DNA of 64,000 nt. It comes from Pirellula sp. SH-Sr6A. Lineage in GTDB: Bacteria > Planctomycetota > Planctomycetia > Pirellulales > Pirellulaceae. How positions within the stretch are numbered: the first letter of the stretch is position 1; each line of letters starts with the position of its first letter. The DNA lies in NCBI RefSeq assembly GCF_001610875.1, contig NZ_CP011272.1, positions 4,073,988 through 4,137,987 on the forward strand, written 5' to 3'. Below are positions 18,349-27,269 of this stretch, piece by piece. The position numbers were made by a program, and so were the translations under genes. The notes below the pieces were generated by a model. That model searched no databases. It worked only from the letters and a program-made list of their open reading frames with translations, and was not told where the DNA came from.

Positions 18349-19974
18349 TTAGTGAAGGAAGCATTGCGCGACGTGGTATCCTCGCAATCCCATATCCCCT
18401 GCCGCGTAGGTGAAGATTACGTCGATCACATTCCCCGAACCTGTTTGGTGTGCGGATTCCTTTAAGCACTCGGCTGCGGCGCTCGGGGTGACGCGACTGC
18501 CTTGGATATACATGAAAAGACGAGGACGAAACATTTTTTCGTACGCATCGAAGCACATCTCTCTCGCTTTCTTTTCCACCCAAGGCTTCACAACGCGTCG
18601 TTTGAAGAAAGTGATGTAGCACAGGCTGATGCCTAAAATCCAGAAGATGCTCAACATGGCAAATGTACCGTTGCCGCCGATCCCCCAAGCCAAGAGCAAT
18701 GGGACGAGCATGACGCCATAAAATGGGAGTACAACCTTCTGGTTTTCCATCCGAGTAAGGCTCCGTTCGAGCAGTTCGTATTCTTTGCGAAGCTCGGCGA
18801 CGGCCAAGTCCGCTTGCCTCATGAGCGACGGAGATGTTTGGTCGGATAGAGATAAATTGAGTTGATCCATCGCGTCCCAAGCCGCCATTTGCGTGAGAAG
18901 CAGTACACGATAATCATCCTTGGAATTCAAAGCTGGAAATGTTTCCATGAAGCGTTGGTTGCTGCGAGCGATCTCATCTTGCGCCTCCGCGATCTTTCCC
19001 GCCGCGACGATCCAGGGATCCATGCAATAGGCTCGAAGCATGTCGTCGATCCACTGCCGGATCGAATTCTCTCCGATCTTTTCCCTGTCAATCTGGATGT
19101 AGTCGAGAAGCAATTCCAAGAACTCTAGGTCCTGATCGAAACCGTTTGGGATCTCGCTTCCGTGAGACTGGATCCATTGCCACTTCTCCTGGATCCAGTC
19201 CCAATTTGCCGTCCAAGCCAGTCGCTTGAGGCTGTGGATGTAGAAGATCAAATGATGGATGGTCAGCCGCTGCTGGAAGTTGGATTCACATGCCTCGAGC
19301 CATCGCGATACCTTGGCGAATGGGACTTCGCGATAGATTCTCTCCCAGAGAGGTTCGCTGGTTGGGAAGAATGCGTTGGGGGGAACGATCTTGCTCAAAG
19401 TCACCAGAATGGAGAATGCAGAATCGGTGTCCACGTCGGTCGTCAAATGTTCTCGTACCAGTCGAAGCAATCCGGGGTCCGTGGGATATTGCTTGAGTCC
19501 CGTCAGCAACCACTTCAAGAAACGTTGTGGGTCTTCCCGATCGAGGAGGTCGGAAAGAATGGCCAACTCAAAGTAGTCTCGAGGGGATTTTGTTTGTGAT
19601 CGGATGAGATGTTTGTAGTACGCTTCTGGTTCTACTTCAACGTTCGGAGCGACGGGGGGCGGAGGGACGTCTAGTTGGTTTGTCGCGTGGGTGGGGTGTG
19701 TCTGGTCTCCTGTCGAAGGTTGCTTTTCAATTTCCCATGCAGAACTTTTTTCTCGTTCGAGCTCGCGAGTCACACCGTATCGAAGCTCTGTTTCCAGACT
19801 TTCGTACGCTTCGCGAATTCGCTGAAATTCTGCCGGGTGTGTCTCCGGTTTATAGATGCGAATCAGGCGGCCGTACGAGCGTTTAAGATCTTTGCGGTCG
19901 AAGCCGTTGGGCAGGTCAAAAAAGCCTGTTGGGTCGTTTGGCAATCGGTCCCAATGCACGTCGTCCGCAGCCAT
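18349..19974 (-). CDS. Membrane J-like protein with degenerate HPD motif
   Basis: A 541-aa protein whose N-terminal 70 residues resemble a J domain: DLKRSYGRLIRIYKPETHPAEFQRIREAYESLE. At the HPD tripeptide that stimulates Hsp70 ATPase the sequence reads KPE, so histidine is replaced by lysine and aspartate by glutamate. A long helical middle section with TPR-like character follows. Two hydrophobic helices near residues 415-455 (PFYGVMLVPLLLAWGIGG and MLSIFWILGISLCYITFF) place the protein in the membrane. It is the last gene of the hscC group, 30 bp after the 232-aa gene. HscC-type chaperones are known to be paired with dedicated J-like partners, so this is the likely co-chaperone; whether the KPE motif works is unknown. 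Confidence 0.72.
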   Translation of the reverse strand: MAADDVHWDRLPNDPTGFFDLPNGFDRKDLKRSYGRLIRIYKPETHPAEFQRIREAYESLETELRYGVTRELEREKSSAWEIEKQPSTGDQTHPTHATNQLDVPPPPVAPNVEVEPEAYYKHLIRSQTKSPRDYFELAILSDLLDREDPQRFLKWLLTGLKQYPTDPGLLRLVREHLTTDVDTDSAFSILVTLSKIVPPNAFFPTSEPLWERIYREVPFAKVSRWLEACESNFQQRLTIHHLIFYIHSLKRLAWTANWDWIQEKWQWIQSHGSEIPNGFDQDLEFLELLLDYIQIDREKIGENSIRQWIDDMLRAYCMDPWIVAAGKIAEAQDEIARSNQRFMETFPALNSKDDYRVLLLTQMAAWDAMDQLNLSLSDQTSPSLMRQADLAVAELRKEYELLERSLTRMENQKVVLPFYGVMLVPLLLAWGIGGNGTFAMLSIFWILGISLCYITFFKRRVVKPWVEKKAREMCFDAYEKMFRPRLFMYIQGSRVTPSAAAECLKESAHQTGSGNVIDVIFTYAAGDMGLRGYHVAQCFLH

Positions 19975-20004
19975 ACTGAATCGCTCTTTCCTCTTTGGGC
20001 CTTG

Positions 20005-20703
20005 TTATGGACGTTGCGTCGTAAGGAGAATCGCTTTGATCACCATCGCAGCGATCCACCAGGTGTACCATGGGAGTTCGAAGATCGATGAGAGTGCATT
20101 CTTGACCGACTCCAACCCCGTCGCGTTCGATTGAGCAGTCGCACTCACTCGGGTCATATTGGAAAGCGTGGTAAACCAATCCTTTTCCAATTCCATCAGA
20201 TGGGGAAACTCTCTCTGGACTACTTGCACCCCTTTTTGAATTGCTTTGAGATGCTTTTTGTCTGGTATGGATCGAGCGAATTGCGATTTGACGCGGACAG
20301 CATCTCCGGGAGGCAGGACCACGATGGTTTTGAATGCGTTGAACAAACCCATATCCATACCTGGGGTTTGTCCTAGTTTCGGAAAGTCTACTCGGCACTT
20401 GGCGACTGTTCGCAATCGATTCGCAACCGGTCCGAGTTCAGGAAAGTTTTTGGTCTCCAACGCGCCGATTAGTTGGTCAAGCTGATCGATAGGCAGTTTC
20501 CAAAAGTCGCGTTGGATGATTCGGATGTGGGCTCGAAGTGCGTCCCGTTGGGTGCGTCGATCGTCGTTGGCGATAGCGTCTTCGTGATCCAGTCGTTCTT
20601 TTTGCAGGAGGGTTCGACGAAGCGTCAAAAGTTCCCCTGACTCGAACATCGGGTTCATGCGGAGTGTTGTCTGCAAGTAATCGCGTTCTCGTTCGCTAAT
20701 CAT
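20005..20703 (-). CDS. Hypothetical protein between hscC and J-like gene
   Basis: A 232-aa protein I do not recognise. It is mainly predicted helical and charged, begins with the helix MISERERDYLQTTLRMNP, and ends in one hydrophobic segment (LPWYTWWIAAMVIKAILL) about ten residues from the C-terminus, suggesting a tail-anchored membrane protein facing the cytoplasm. It starts 3 bp after the hscC stop codon and ends 30 bp before the J-like gene, so the three are almost certainly one transcription unit. A role as adaptor that brings the Hsp70 to the membrane is a guess from context only. Confidence 0.65.
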   Translation of the reverse strand: MISERERDYLQTTLRMNPMFESGELLTLRRTLLQKERLDHEDAIANDDRRTQRDALRAHIRIIQRDFWKLPIDQLDQLIGALETKNFPELGPVANRLRTVAKCRVDFPKLGQTPGMDMGLFNAFKTIVVLPPGDAVRVKSQFARSIPDKKHLKAIQKGVQVVQREFPHLMELEKDWFTTLSNMTRVSATAQSNATGLESVKNALSSIFELPWYTWWIAAMVIKAILLTTQRP

Positions 20704-20706
20704 TCA

Positions 20707-22440
20707 CTACTCGTCGTCGTTCTCGAAGTATTCAATACCCAGTTCCTCGAGGACCGTTCGCACCACCCTCTCGGCTCTTTCGCATTCTTCTTTGTCACAC
20801 GACGCCATCGCTTCCTCGAAATAGTCCAGTGCACGATCAAGCTGTTTTCGTTCATCTCGATTGATTTCCCCCAGCATACGCTCGCAGAACCGAGCGAGTT
20901 TTTGATATTCCAAATTCTCGCGAGGGTAGATCTTCAGGGCTTGAAGTCGCTCGACGGCATCGCGTATTTGATCTTCATTGAGGCCGTGGACATGGTTGGT
21001 CAAAACAGTGCGATGTTTTTTACCGCCCGCCGAGTAGGCCTCCACTTCGAGCAGGCCATTTAAGTCGTAGGTGAACCGAATGTGAATCGGTTGCCCAACT
21101 GGTCCTGGAGCGATGTCCTTCACCGAAAGCGAGCCCAATGCAATATTGTCAACGATCTTTCTGGCGTCCCCTTGGTATACCCTAACCTCGACTTGCTTCT
21201 GATTCGGTGAAACGGTGTAGAAGACTTCCTCACGGGAAATAGGGATCGTGCTGTTGCGATGCAAGATGGGATAAAAGTAGCCTGCAGTGGTTTGGCCTCC
21301 GAACTCTTTTGCGATTTCGACGCCGAGTGTGAAGGGGCATACATCCGTCATCACGAGATCGTTTACTGCAGCATCGTTTTCGATTAAGGCTGCTTGGATG
21401 GCGGCTCCGAGCGCGACGACTTCATCGGGGTTGTGTTCCATGATCGCCGGCTTGCCGAAATAGGATCGGACATAGTCCTGCAAAACAGGCATTCGGGTTG
21501 CTCCACCGACAAGCAGGACGTCATCAATTTCTCCGGGTGAAAGACTGGCATCGCGCAGCGCTCGATCGATCGGAGTCGAGATCCTCTTCATCAGGGTTTC
21601 GCTCAAACGCGCGAACGTTTGTCGATCGACTCGGAACTCCTTTGGATTCTCCGGGATGGACCCATCGAGGTCGGGCAATCGAATCCGAACGACTTCCTCG
21701 GCGGTGAGTTTTCGTTTGGCCTGTTCGCATTCCACGCGCAGACGAGCGACGCGGAGGGGTTGTTTTAGTTCTGCAATCTCGAGTTGAAGTTTCTCGTGAT
21801 GGAGGACGGCTGAGACGATGCGGTCGGTGAAGTCTTCGCCACCGAGCATGCTTTCCCCGGCGGTGGAGCGAATCTCCAAAGTCCCTTCGAAGACCTCCAT
21901 GACAGTCACATCAAACGTACCGCCGCCGAGATCGATCACACATAGCTGGCGTTCTTGGTCACGGGCATGAAATCCATACACCAGCGCTGCTGCCGTCGGT
22001 TCATTGATGATCCTCCGCACGCGCAGGCCGGCAAGCTCGCCTGCGATTTTGGTCGCCTGCCGTTGGTGGTCATGGAAATAGGCTGGAACGGTAATGACCG
22101 CTTCGGTGACCTCTTCACCCAGGAAGTTCTCTGCGTCGGCTACCAGCGATTTCAGTACAAGACTGCTGAGCTCGTAGGGTTGAAAGGTTTTTGGCCCAAC
22201 CTGAATCTTTCGGTCGGAGCCCATGTAGCGTTTGAAGCAGGAGGCGGTTCGTTCGGGGTGGGTAACACGCAACTCCTTTGCCGCGCTCCCGACGACGATC
22301 TCCCCCGATTCCAACATCCCGACGACCGAGGGGGTGAGGTATCCACCGTGCGAATTGGGGATAAGAACGGGGCCGGACTCTCGAAAAACCGCGCACAGGG
22401 AATGGGTCGTACCTAGGTCGATTCCAATAACGTTCGACAT
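20707..22440 (-). CDS. hscC: Hsp70 chaperone, HscC-type
   Basis: A 577-aa Hsp70, shorter than DnaK (about 640 aa) and close to E. coli HscC. ATPase signatures are present in order: IGIDLGTTHSLCAVF, the VPAYFHDHQRQATKIAGELAG block, NEPTAAALVYGF, DLGGGTFDVTVMEVFEG and VGGATRMPVLQDYVRSYFG. A substrate-binding domain follows (residues about 375-500), with a short C-terminal helical lid rich in acidic residues and no DnaK-like EEVD-type tail. It is the first of three closely spaced genes with a membrane protein and a J-like protein, and lies 59 bp after the ABC permease gene. No dnaJ or grpE is adjacent, supporting a specialised rather than housekeeping chaperone. Confidence 0.9.
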   Translation of the reverse strand: MSNVIGIDLGTTHSLCAVFRESGPVLIPNSHGGYLTPSVVGMLESGEIVVGSAAKELRVTHPERTASCFKRYMGSDRKIQVGPKTFQPYELSSLVLKSLVADAENFLGEEVTEAVITVPAYFHDHQRQATKIAGELAGLRVRRIINEPTAAALVYGFHARDQERQLCVIDLGGGTFDVTVMEVFEGTLEIRSTAGESMLGGEDFTDRIVSAVLHHEKLQLEIAELKQPLRVARLRVECEQAKRKLTAEEVVRIRLPDLDGSIPENPKEFRVDRQTFARLSETLMKRISTPIDRALRDASLSPGEIDDVLLVGGATRMPVLQDYVRSYFGKPAIMEHNPDEVVALGAAIQAALIENDAAVNDLVMTDVCPFTLGVEIAKEFGGQTTAGYFYPILHRNSTIPISREEVFYTVSPNQKQVEVRVYQGDARKIVDNIALGSLSVKDIAPGPVGQPIHIRFTYDLNGLLEVEAYSAGGKKHRTVLTNHVHGLNEDQIRDAVERLQALKIYPRENLEYQKLARFCERMLGEINRDERKQLDRALDYFEEAMASCDKEECERAERVVRTVLEELGIEYFENDDE

Positions 22441-22499
22441 CGGGGTGGTTCACGCAAAAGGCAAGTTCGTCATCGCGATGAATGACATTATGATTTGTC

Positions 22500-24818
22500 C
22501 TAGAGGTCTTGTCGATAAAGATACCAGCAGCTGACTCCGAGGATGACGAGGATGAATGCGGTGTTACTGTAGATCGGCTGCCAAGGATCCAATTGTTCCT
22601 TGGGCCGATTCAAATCATCGGCACTTAGCGCCAGTGCCTTGTTATTGGGTTTGACCAACATGTACTCGATGGTTTGATTGACTGCAGCGGGTTTCGGATT
22701 GAGCAGGTAAAAAGGATCAATCAGATAACGGAAGGCCATCTCGAGCCCGGTTAATGAAGGTCGAACGGCGGCTGTCGAGCGGGTTGCGTTCAAATCCCAT
22801 CGATCCGCTTGCGTGACGTGATGCGATACCCAGAGTTGATTGTCTGGTGCGAATGCGATGGCTAGCACGGCACCTTGTCCGGTTAGTCGGGGCTTTTCCA
22901 GCGACTTGCCATCGGAGGAAACGATCCATACCGATCCGTCTTGGTCCAAAAGCGCAAATCGTCCCTCGGCGTCGACACGCATCTGTTTGATCGACGTTCG
23001 CCCGAGTTGATCCAGTTTGCCAGCGACTTCCTTTCTGGCGACATCGACGAGTATAGGAACTTCGCCGTTCGGGCAAACGATGGCGATTTGGTCGTTGCAG
23101 GCGATCAAACTGACAAGGCTTTTGTCGCCCTCGAGTGGGAAGGAGCTTTGCAATTCAAATTCCTTTTCCGACTCCTTCCAAATGGTTACTTCCCCATTGC
23201 TGATCGAACAAATCGTCGCAAAGGAGGGGGATACCGACAGATCGAATGACTTCCCGAATTCTGTCCCTTTCAAAATGGGTCGGAAGGCTGAGACGGCTTT
23301 GTTTGTGTTTACCCCGAAGGCTTGGAACATGGACGACAAACCCGGAAATTGCGTTTCTTCACTGGCGCTCTTGGTTGGGTCAAAGGCGAAAAGCCCATCT
23401 CGAGTCACGACGGCGAGAGAATCTTTCCAAGGGATGATTTGCGTGGGACTGCTGGGGAGCTCGGGACCGCTATCGATTCGGCCATCTGCCCAAGGTTTCG
23501 AGCGAAAGGTTTTATCGTTGGCATCGGCCACATCGGGGAGTCTCGCGAATTCAAGTTTCGTATCGAAGGTTCTGCCCAAGCCGAAGGGAGTGGCATTGAT
23601 CCGAGCGAAGTAAAGATTCTTCTGTTCGGGGAGCCATACAGGACCGAGTAGTTGCTGACCGTCGACTTCACCATAGGCCGTGCGCCAGATCGATTCCTTT
23701 GCATCCCAAATAAGCAGCCGTCCTTGGGCGTTCCCCATCACCACCGTGTCGTTCATCGCATAGATGCGAGTGGCCTGGGGTTGGATATTGATCGCCACAT
23801 CGAAGAAGAAATGGATCGTCCCGACACCAAAGCAAACCGCCCAGAAAACGGCGGTGACGACAACGCAGATGATCGGGTTTTTCCAGATCAGTCCGACGAG
23901 CGACGAAACCGAGTAGTAAACCATAAACATAAAAACGAACAAAGGGATGCACCAGAGTATTCCGGTGTTCCAAATCTCAAGTCGTAAGCCGGCAAATAAG
24001 TAGAGACCGATCAGGAGGTAGACGATATTGACGGCGACAAAGATACAACCGCCCGTGAACTTGGTGAGAAAGAGGAGGCTCCGAGAGATGGGTTTACTGA
24101 GCAATAGATGGAGAGAGCCTGTTTGAAACATGTCAGGGATCATGGGGCTGGTGATGATGATTGCGATCAGCATCGCTGCGATTCCCAGCCCAACTCGCAT
24201 AACCAACGGGAATATGGTTCTCTCGATGATGGGGCGTAACCCATCGATTGACAGAGGTAGAGGTTGGCCGAGCGGTATGTTGGCCCAAGTGATCAAAGTG
24301 GCTTGGCCGTCCGACGAGCTGAGTCGGTTCGGAAACGCGAGATCGATGAGTCGGCGATTGAGCCGTTCTCGTTCGCTTTCGCTGAGGGCGGGTTTCTCCA
24401 CCAATTCCTTGATCTCTTTGCGTCGTTCGGCGGTGGGCCAAGCTTCTGCGTCGTAGAGGTCTTCGATGGTGAGCAATCGATTGAGTTCTTCCAGCAGCGA
24501 TCCGATTGCGATCTTGCGATCGCTCTCTTTGCGCTGTTGGAGCATGGTTTGGAATTCTTCGCTAAGTTTCGCGTAGATGGCCCGAGCTGCTTTTGAACCT
24601 TTGCCCGCGGACGCATCGGCGAGCGAGTCCATAATGGCTTTGGCGCTATTCTCCGACGAGAAGGTACGGCGCGCGATGCGATAGCTCTCCGTCGACGAAA
24701 TAGTCAACGGAAAGAGGGCAGCTAAGAGCAATGTCCAAGCGGCCAGGAGCATCCACAGGACGCGAGAGCGAATGGACTCTAAGAAGCTGTCGTAGAGAAC
24801 GGCAATATAGGGTTTCAT
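22500..24818 (-). CDS. ABC-2 type permease with beta-propeller-like insert
   Basis: A 772-aa ABC transporter membrane subunit. One helix lies at residues about 18-40. A large extracytoplasmic or linker helical segment (about 45-190) follows, then a cluster of helices at about 205-330 (PLVMRVGLGIAAMLIAIIIT through VVVTAVFWAVCFGVGTIHFFF). Between the helix cluster and a final helix near the C-terminus (FILVILGVSCWYLY) sits about 400 residues of repeated WD40/PQQ-like beta blades (for example RLLIWDAKESIWR, SVWIVSSDGKSL, ALAIAFAPDNQLWVSHH). The helix PMIPDMFQTGSLHLLLSKPISR is typical of ABC-2 permeases. It is 39 bp after its ATPase gene, which fixes the pair. Substrate unknown. Confidence 0.85.
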   Translation of the reverse strand: MKPYIAVLYDSFLESIRSRVLWMLLAAWTLLLAALFPLTISSTESYRIARRTFSSENSAKAIMDSLADASAGKGSKAARAIYAKLSEEFQTMLQQRKESDRKIAIGSLLEELNRLLTIEDLYDAEAWPTAERRKEIKELVEKPALSESERERLNRRLIDLAFPNRLSSSDGQATLITWANIPLGQPLPLSIDGLRPIIERTIFPLVMRVGLGIAAMLIAIIITSPMIPDMFQTGSLHLLLSKPISRSLLFLTKFTGGCIFVAVNIVYLLIGLYLFAGLRLEIWNTGILWCIPLFVFMFMVYYSVSSLVGLIWKNPIICVVVTAVFWAVCFGVGTIHFFFDVAINIQPQATRIYAMNDTVVMGNAQGRLLIWDAKESIWRTAYGEVDGQQLLGPVWLPEQKNLYFARINATPFGLGRTFDTKLEFARLPDVADANDKTFRSKPWADGRIDSGPELPSSPTQIIPWKDSLAVVTRDGLFAFDPTKSASEETQFPGLSSMFQAFGVNTNKAVSAFRPILKGTEFGKSFDLSVSPSFATICSISNGEVTIWKESEKEFELQSSFPLEGDKSLVSLIACNDQIAIVCPNGEVPILVDVARKEVAGKLDQLGRTSIKQMRVDAEGRFALLDQDGSVWIVSSDGKSLEKPRLTGQGAVLAIAFAPDNQLWVSHHVTQADRWDLNATRSTAAVRPSLTGLEMAFRYLIDPFYLLNPKPAAVNQTIEYMLVKPNNKALALSADDLNRPKEQLDPWQPIYSNTAFILVILGVSCWYLYRQDL

Positions 24819-24857
24819 AGGTACAGAAGATGAGGTCCGGGGATTTTGTTCGGGGCG

Positions 24858-25835
24858 TTATCGTAAGTGGGGAGGAACAGAACCTACGAAGCTCATGAAG
24901 ACTTGTTCTAGGCTCGGTCGGAATCGCTCGACGGCCAAGATGCTGATTTGTTGGGTTCGGAGGCGGTCGATCAAATGGTCCAAGGAAATCTGATCGGGCA
25001 AACTCAATTCCACGCGATAGACGCGCTCGGTCTCCGAAAGGGGGACGATACTGACTGGATGGGTCTGGGAGAAGAATGCCTCGATCGATGTTCCTTCGGG
25101 GCATTGCAGTTCGAGGATCACCGCACCTTGTTGGGCGAGCGGGTTTTGGCGAATCAGTTCATCGATGGGGCCTTGGCCTCGCAGTTGTCCCAATGCCATG
25201 ATCGCGACGCGATCGCAGATAAGTTCGACCTCTTGCAGGATGTGGCTGTTGAGGAAGACCGTCTTTCCGCGCGCTTTGAGGCGGGTGAGCAAGTCCCGGA
25301 TTTGCGATCGTCCCATCGGATCGAGGCCGTCGGTGGGTTCGTCCATAATGAGCAGTTCGGGATCATGCAAAAGGGCTTGGGCTAGCCCCAACCGTTGTCT
25401 CATCCCTTTCGAGTAGCGGCGAACCGGTTCGTGTTCCCGACCGGTCAGATCGACCATGTCGAAGACTTCACGCTCGCGGGCGGCGATTTGAGAATCGGTC
25501 AATTCGCTGAGGCGGCCGTAGAAGTACAGGGCGCTGCGACCGGTGTGGTGTCGGGGGAAGATCAAGTTCTCGGGAAGGTAGCCAATTTTCCGTCGAGCCG
25601 CTTTGCTTCCGGCCTCCATATCGAGGACGGTCGCCTTTCCTTTGCTCGGGTGGAGGATGCCGAGGAGGATCTTGATCAAGGTCGTTTTGCCGGCGCCGTT
25701 GGGGCCGAGGAGTCCGAAGACTTCACCGTTTCGGACATCCAGGCTGACGTTTTGAAGCGCCTTGTGATGTTTGCGAAACAAGATGCCTTCGCTGTAGGTC
25801 TTAGAAAGTTGCTCAACAGAGATGGCTGCAGCCAT
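24858..25835 (-). CDS. ABC transporter ATP-binding protein
   Basis: A 325-aa ATPase subunit with Walker A GPNGAGKTT, signature YSKGMRQRLGLAQAL, Walker B LLIMDEPTDGLDP and the H-loop NSHILQEVE. A ~100-residue C-terminal extension after the nucleotide domain resembles that of ABC-2 exporters of the CcmA/NatA group. It drives the adjacent permease with the propeller insert. No other transport gene lies nearby, so the substrate cannot be inferred. About 170 bp without a gene separate it from the dehydrogenase gene upstream, so it probably heads its own transcription unit. Confidence 0.93.
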   Translation of the reverse strand: MAAAISVEQLSKTYSEGILFRKHHKALQNVSLDVRNGEVFGLLGPNGAGKTTLIKILLGILHPSKGKATVLDMEAGSKAARRKIGYLPENLIFPRHHTGRSALYFYGRLSELTDSQIAAREREVFDMVDLTGREHEPVRRYSKGMRQRLGLAQALLHDPELLIMDEPTDGLDPMGRSQIRDLLTRLKARGKTVFLNSHILQEVELICDRVAIMALGQLRGQGPIDELIRQNPLAQQGAVILELQCPEGTSIEAFFSQTHPVSIVPLSETERVYRVELSLPDQISLDHLIDRLRTQQISILAVERFRPSLEQVFMSFVGSVPPHLR

Positions 25836-26003
25836 AGGGTACCCATCGATCGAGTGGAGACGAGAATTGCGATTCGAATTCGTCGAGGGTCACGAATTCT
25901 TGGGGAACGTCTTGAAGACGTCCTCGAGAATCCTATCAGAAAGAAAAGGCTGCGGAAATCAAAAGCCGTCTATTCCCACCGAGTTTCTACCATGGCGAAT
26001 CGC

Positions 26004-27032
26004 CTACGGTTTGAGTACGGACTTCACGACCTCGCCGGAATGCATCTTCTCGAATGCCTCGTGCCATTGCTCGATGGGCCAGACTCCGCCGATGATCGGG
26101 CGAACGTTGAGTTGGCCGCTAGCAAGGATGGCGATTACCCGTTCCCAAATCGCCCAGTGGTGGCTGAAGCTTCCCTGCAGGCGAACATTCTTTTGCACCA
26201 AGGGATCGATGTTGAAACCGAGTGGTTGAGGGCCCCAACCGACCTTGCTAATCCAGCCGGCGGGCCGGACGAGATCCAGGGCAATTTTCAACGTAATGCT
26301 CGCACCCGCCGCGTCGATAATTCCGTCGGCTCCCATGCCGTCGCGTTCCATCGCCCAAGCCTTCGCGTCGCCGATGATGGGGATGCAACCGTAGTTCTCG
26401 GCGGCGATGTTCAAACGATGACGATCCGCTTCCAAGCCGACAATGGCTACCTCGGCACCGCAAAGTCTCGCCATCGCAGCGCAGAGAATACCGATGGTGC
26501 CAGGTCCGAGGACGACGACGCGATCCCCCGGTTCGATGTGGGCGTTTTTAACCACGGCGTTATACGCGACACAACATGGTTCGGTGAGGCATGCTTGCTC
26601 AAAGGGAAGATGGTCGGGAACATGATGCAAAATTCGCGATGGGACTCGGACGTAACGCGTCATGGCACCATGGACACCATACCCGAATCCTTTACGAGTG
26701 GGATCGAGGTTGTACCGCCCCTGCCGGCTCATCGGGTTGTTGGGGTCGATGATCGCAGCGGTTTCGCTAACGACTCGATCTCCAATATCCCAACCGACAA
26801 CGCGCGAGCCCTTTTCCACAATCGTGCCACCGAACTCGTGCCCCAATACCACGGGGTAGTTGACGGGCCAGGAGTGGTCGGCGGTCCATTGGTGGAGATC
26901 GCTGCCGCATACTCCCACGTTGCTTACCTCGAGCAAGACGTCTTCATCTCCGATGTTGGGAGTTTCGATTTCTCGGATCTCAACGGAGCCCTTTTGGGGT
27001 GCGAAATTCACGACGGCAGGAGAAGTCGACAT
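26004..27032 (-). CDS. Medium-chain alcohol dehydrogenase lacking structural-zinc cysteines
   Basis: A 342-aa member of the zinc-type medium-chain dehydrogenase family (sorbitol/threonine dehydrogenase-like). Catalytic-zinc residues are seen in VCGSDLH and GHEFGG, and the NAD-binding Rossmann motif in VVVLGPGTIGILCA. In relatives a four-cysteine structural zinc loop precedes the RKGFGYGVDGA motif; here that stretch (residues about 90-108) reads IIDPNNPMSRQGRYNLD with no cysteine, while flanking sequence is normal. ATG 27032 gives the standard length. The same frame stays open upstream and includes a signal-peptide-like stretch, but only a TTG could start it, so it is not used. Divergent from recQ. 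Substrate unknown, probably a polyol or sugar. Confidence 0.86.
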   Translation of the reverse strand: MSTSPAVVNFAPQKGSVEIREIETPNIGDEDVLLEVSNVGVCGSDLHQWTADHSWPVNYPVVLGHEFGGTIVEKGSRVVGWDIGDRVVSETAAIIDPNNPMSRQGRYNLDPTRKGFGYGVHGAMTRYVRVPSRILHHVPDHLPFEQACLTEPCCVAYNAVVKNAHIEPGDRVVVLGPGTIGILCAAMARLCGAEVAIVGLEADRHRLNIAAENYGCIPIIGDAKAWAMERDGMGADGIIDAAGASITLKIALDLVRPAGWISKVGWGPQPLGFNIDPLVQKNVRLQGSFSHHWAIWERVIAILASGQLNVRPIIGGVWPIEQWHEAFEKMHSGEVVKSVLKP

Positions 27033-27269
27033 AGCGGGGGATCCAACGGCAGCGAGGGGGAGGAAAACAAGGAGCAAGCAAGGAGCAAACTGGGTGAAAC
27101 CGGTTTTGGAAACCGGCGAGCTATTAAAGCATATGCCGGGAACTTTGTCGCTGCCGGTCGATTTGCGGCTTCGATTTCGATACACTTTTAGGTATGAACT
27201 CTGTCGGGATACAGAGTTGTATTCGCTTTGACAGGTTTCTTGCAATGTAAAACTCGAAGGACAAAAAAC

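Noticed and set aside
27033-27160. Signal-peptide-like extension of the dehydrogenase (hydrophobic stretch before ATG 27032)
   Set aside because: The frame is open but only a TTG could start it, the family is cytoplasmic, and ATG 27032 gives the standard length.
25395-27191. A 598-codon plus-strand open frame across the ABC ATPase and dehydrogenase genes
   Set aside because: It is antisense to two well-supported families and spans their intergenic gap; its composition is like a shadow frame.
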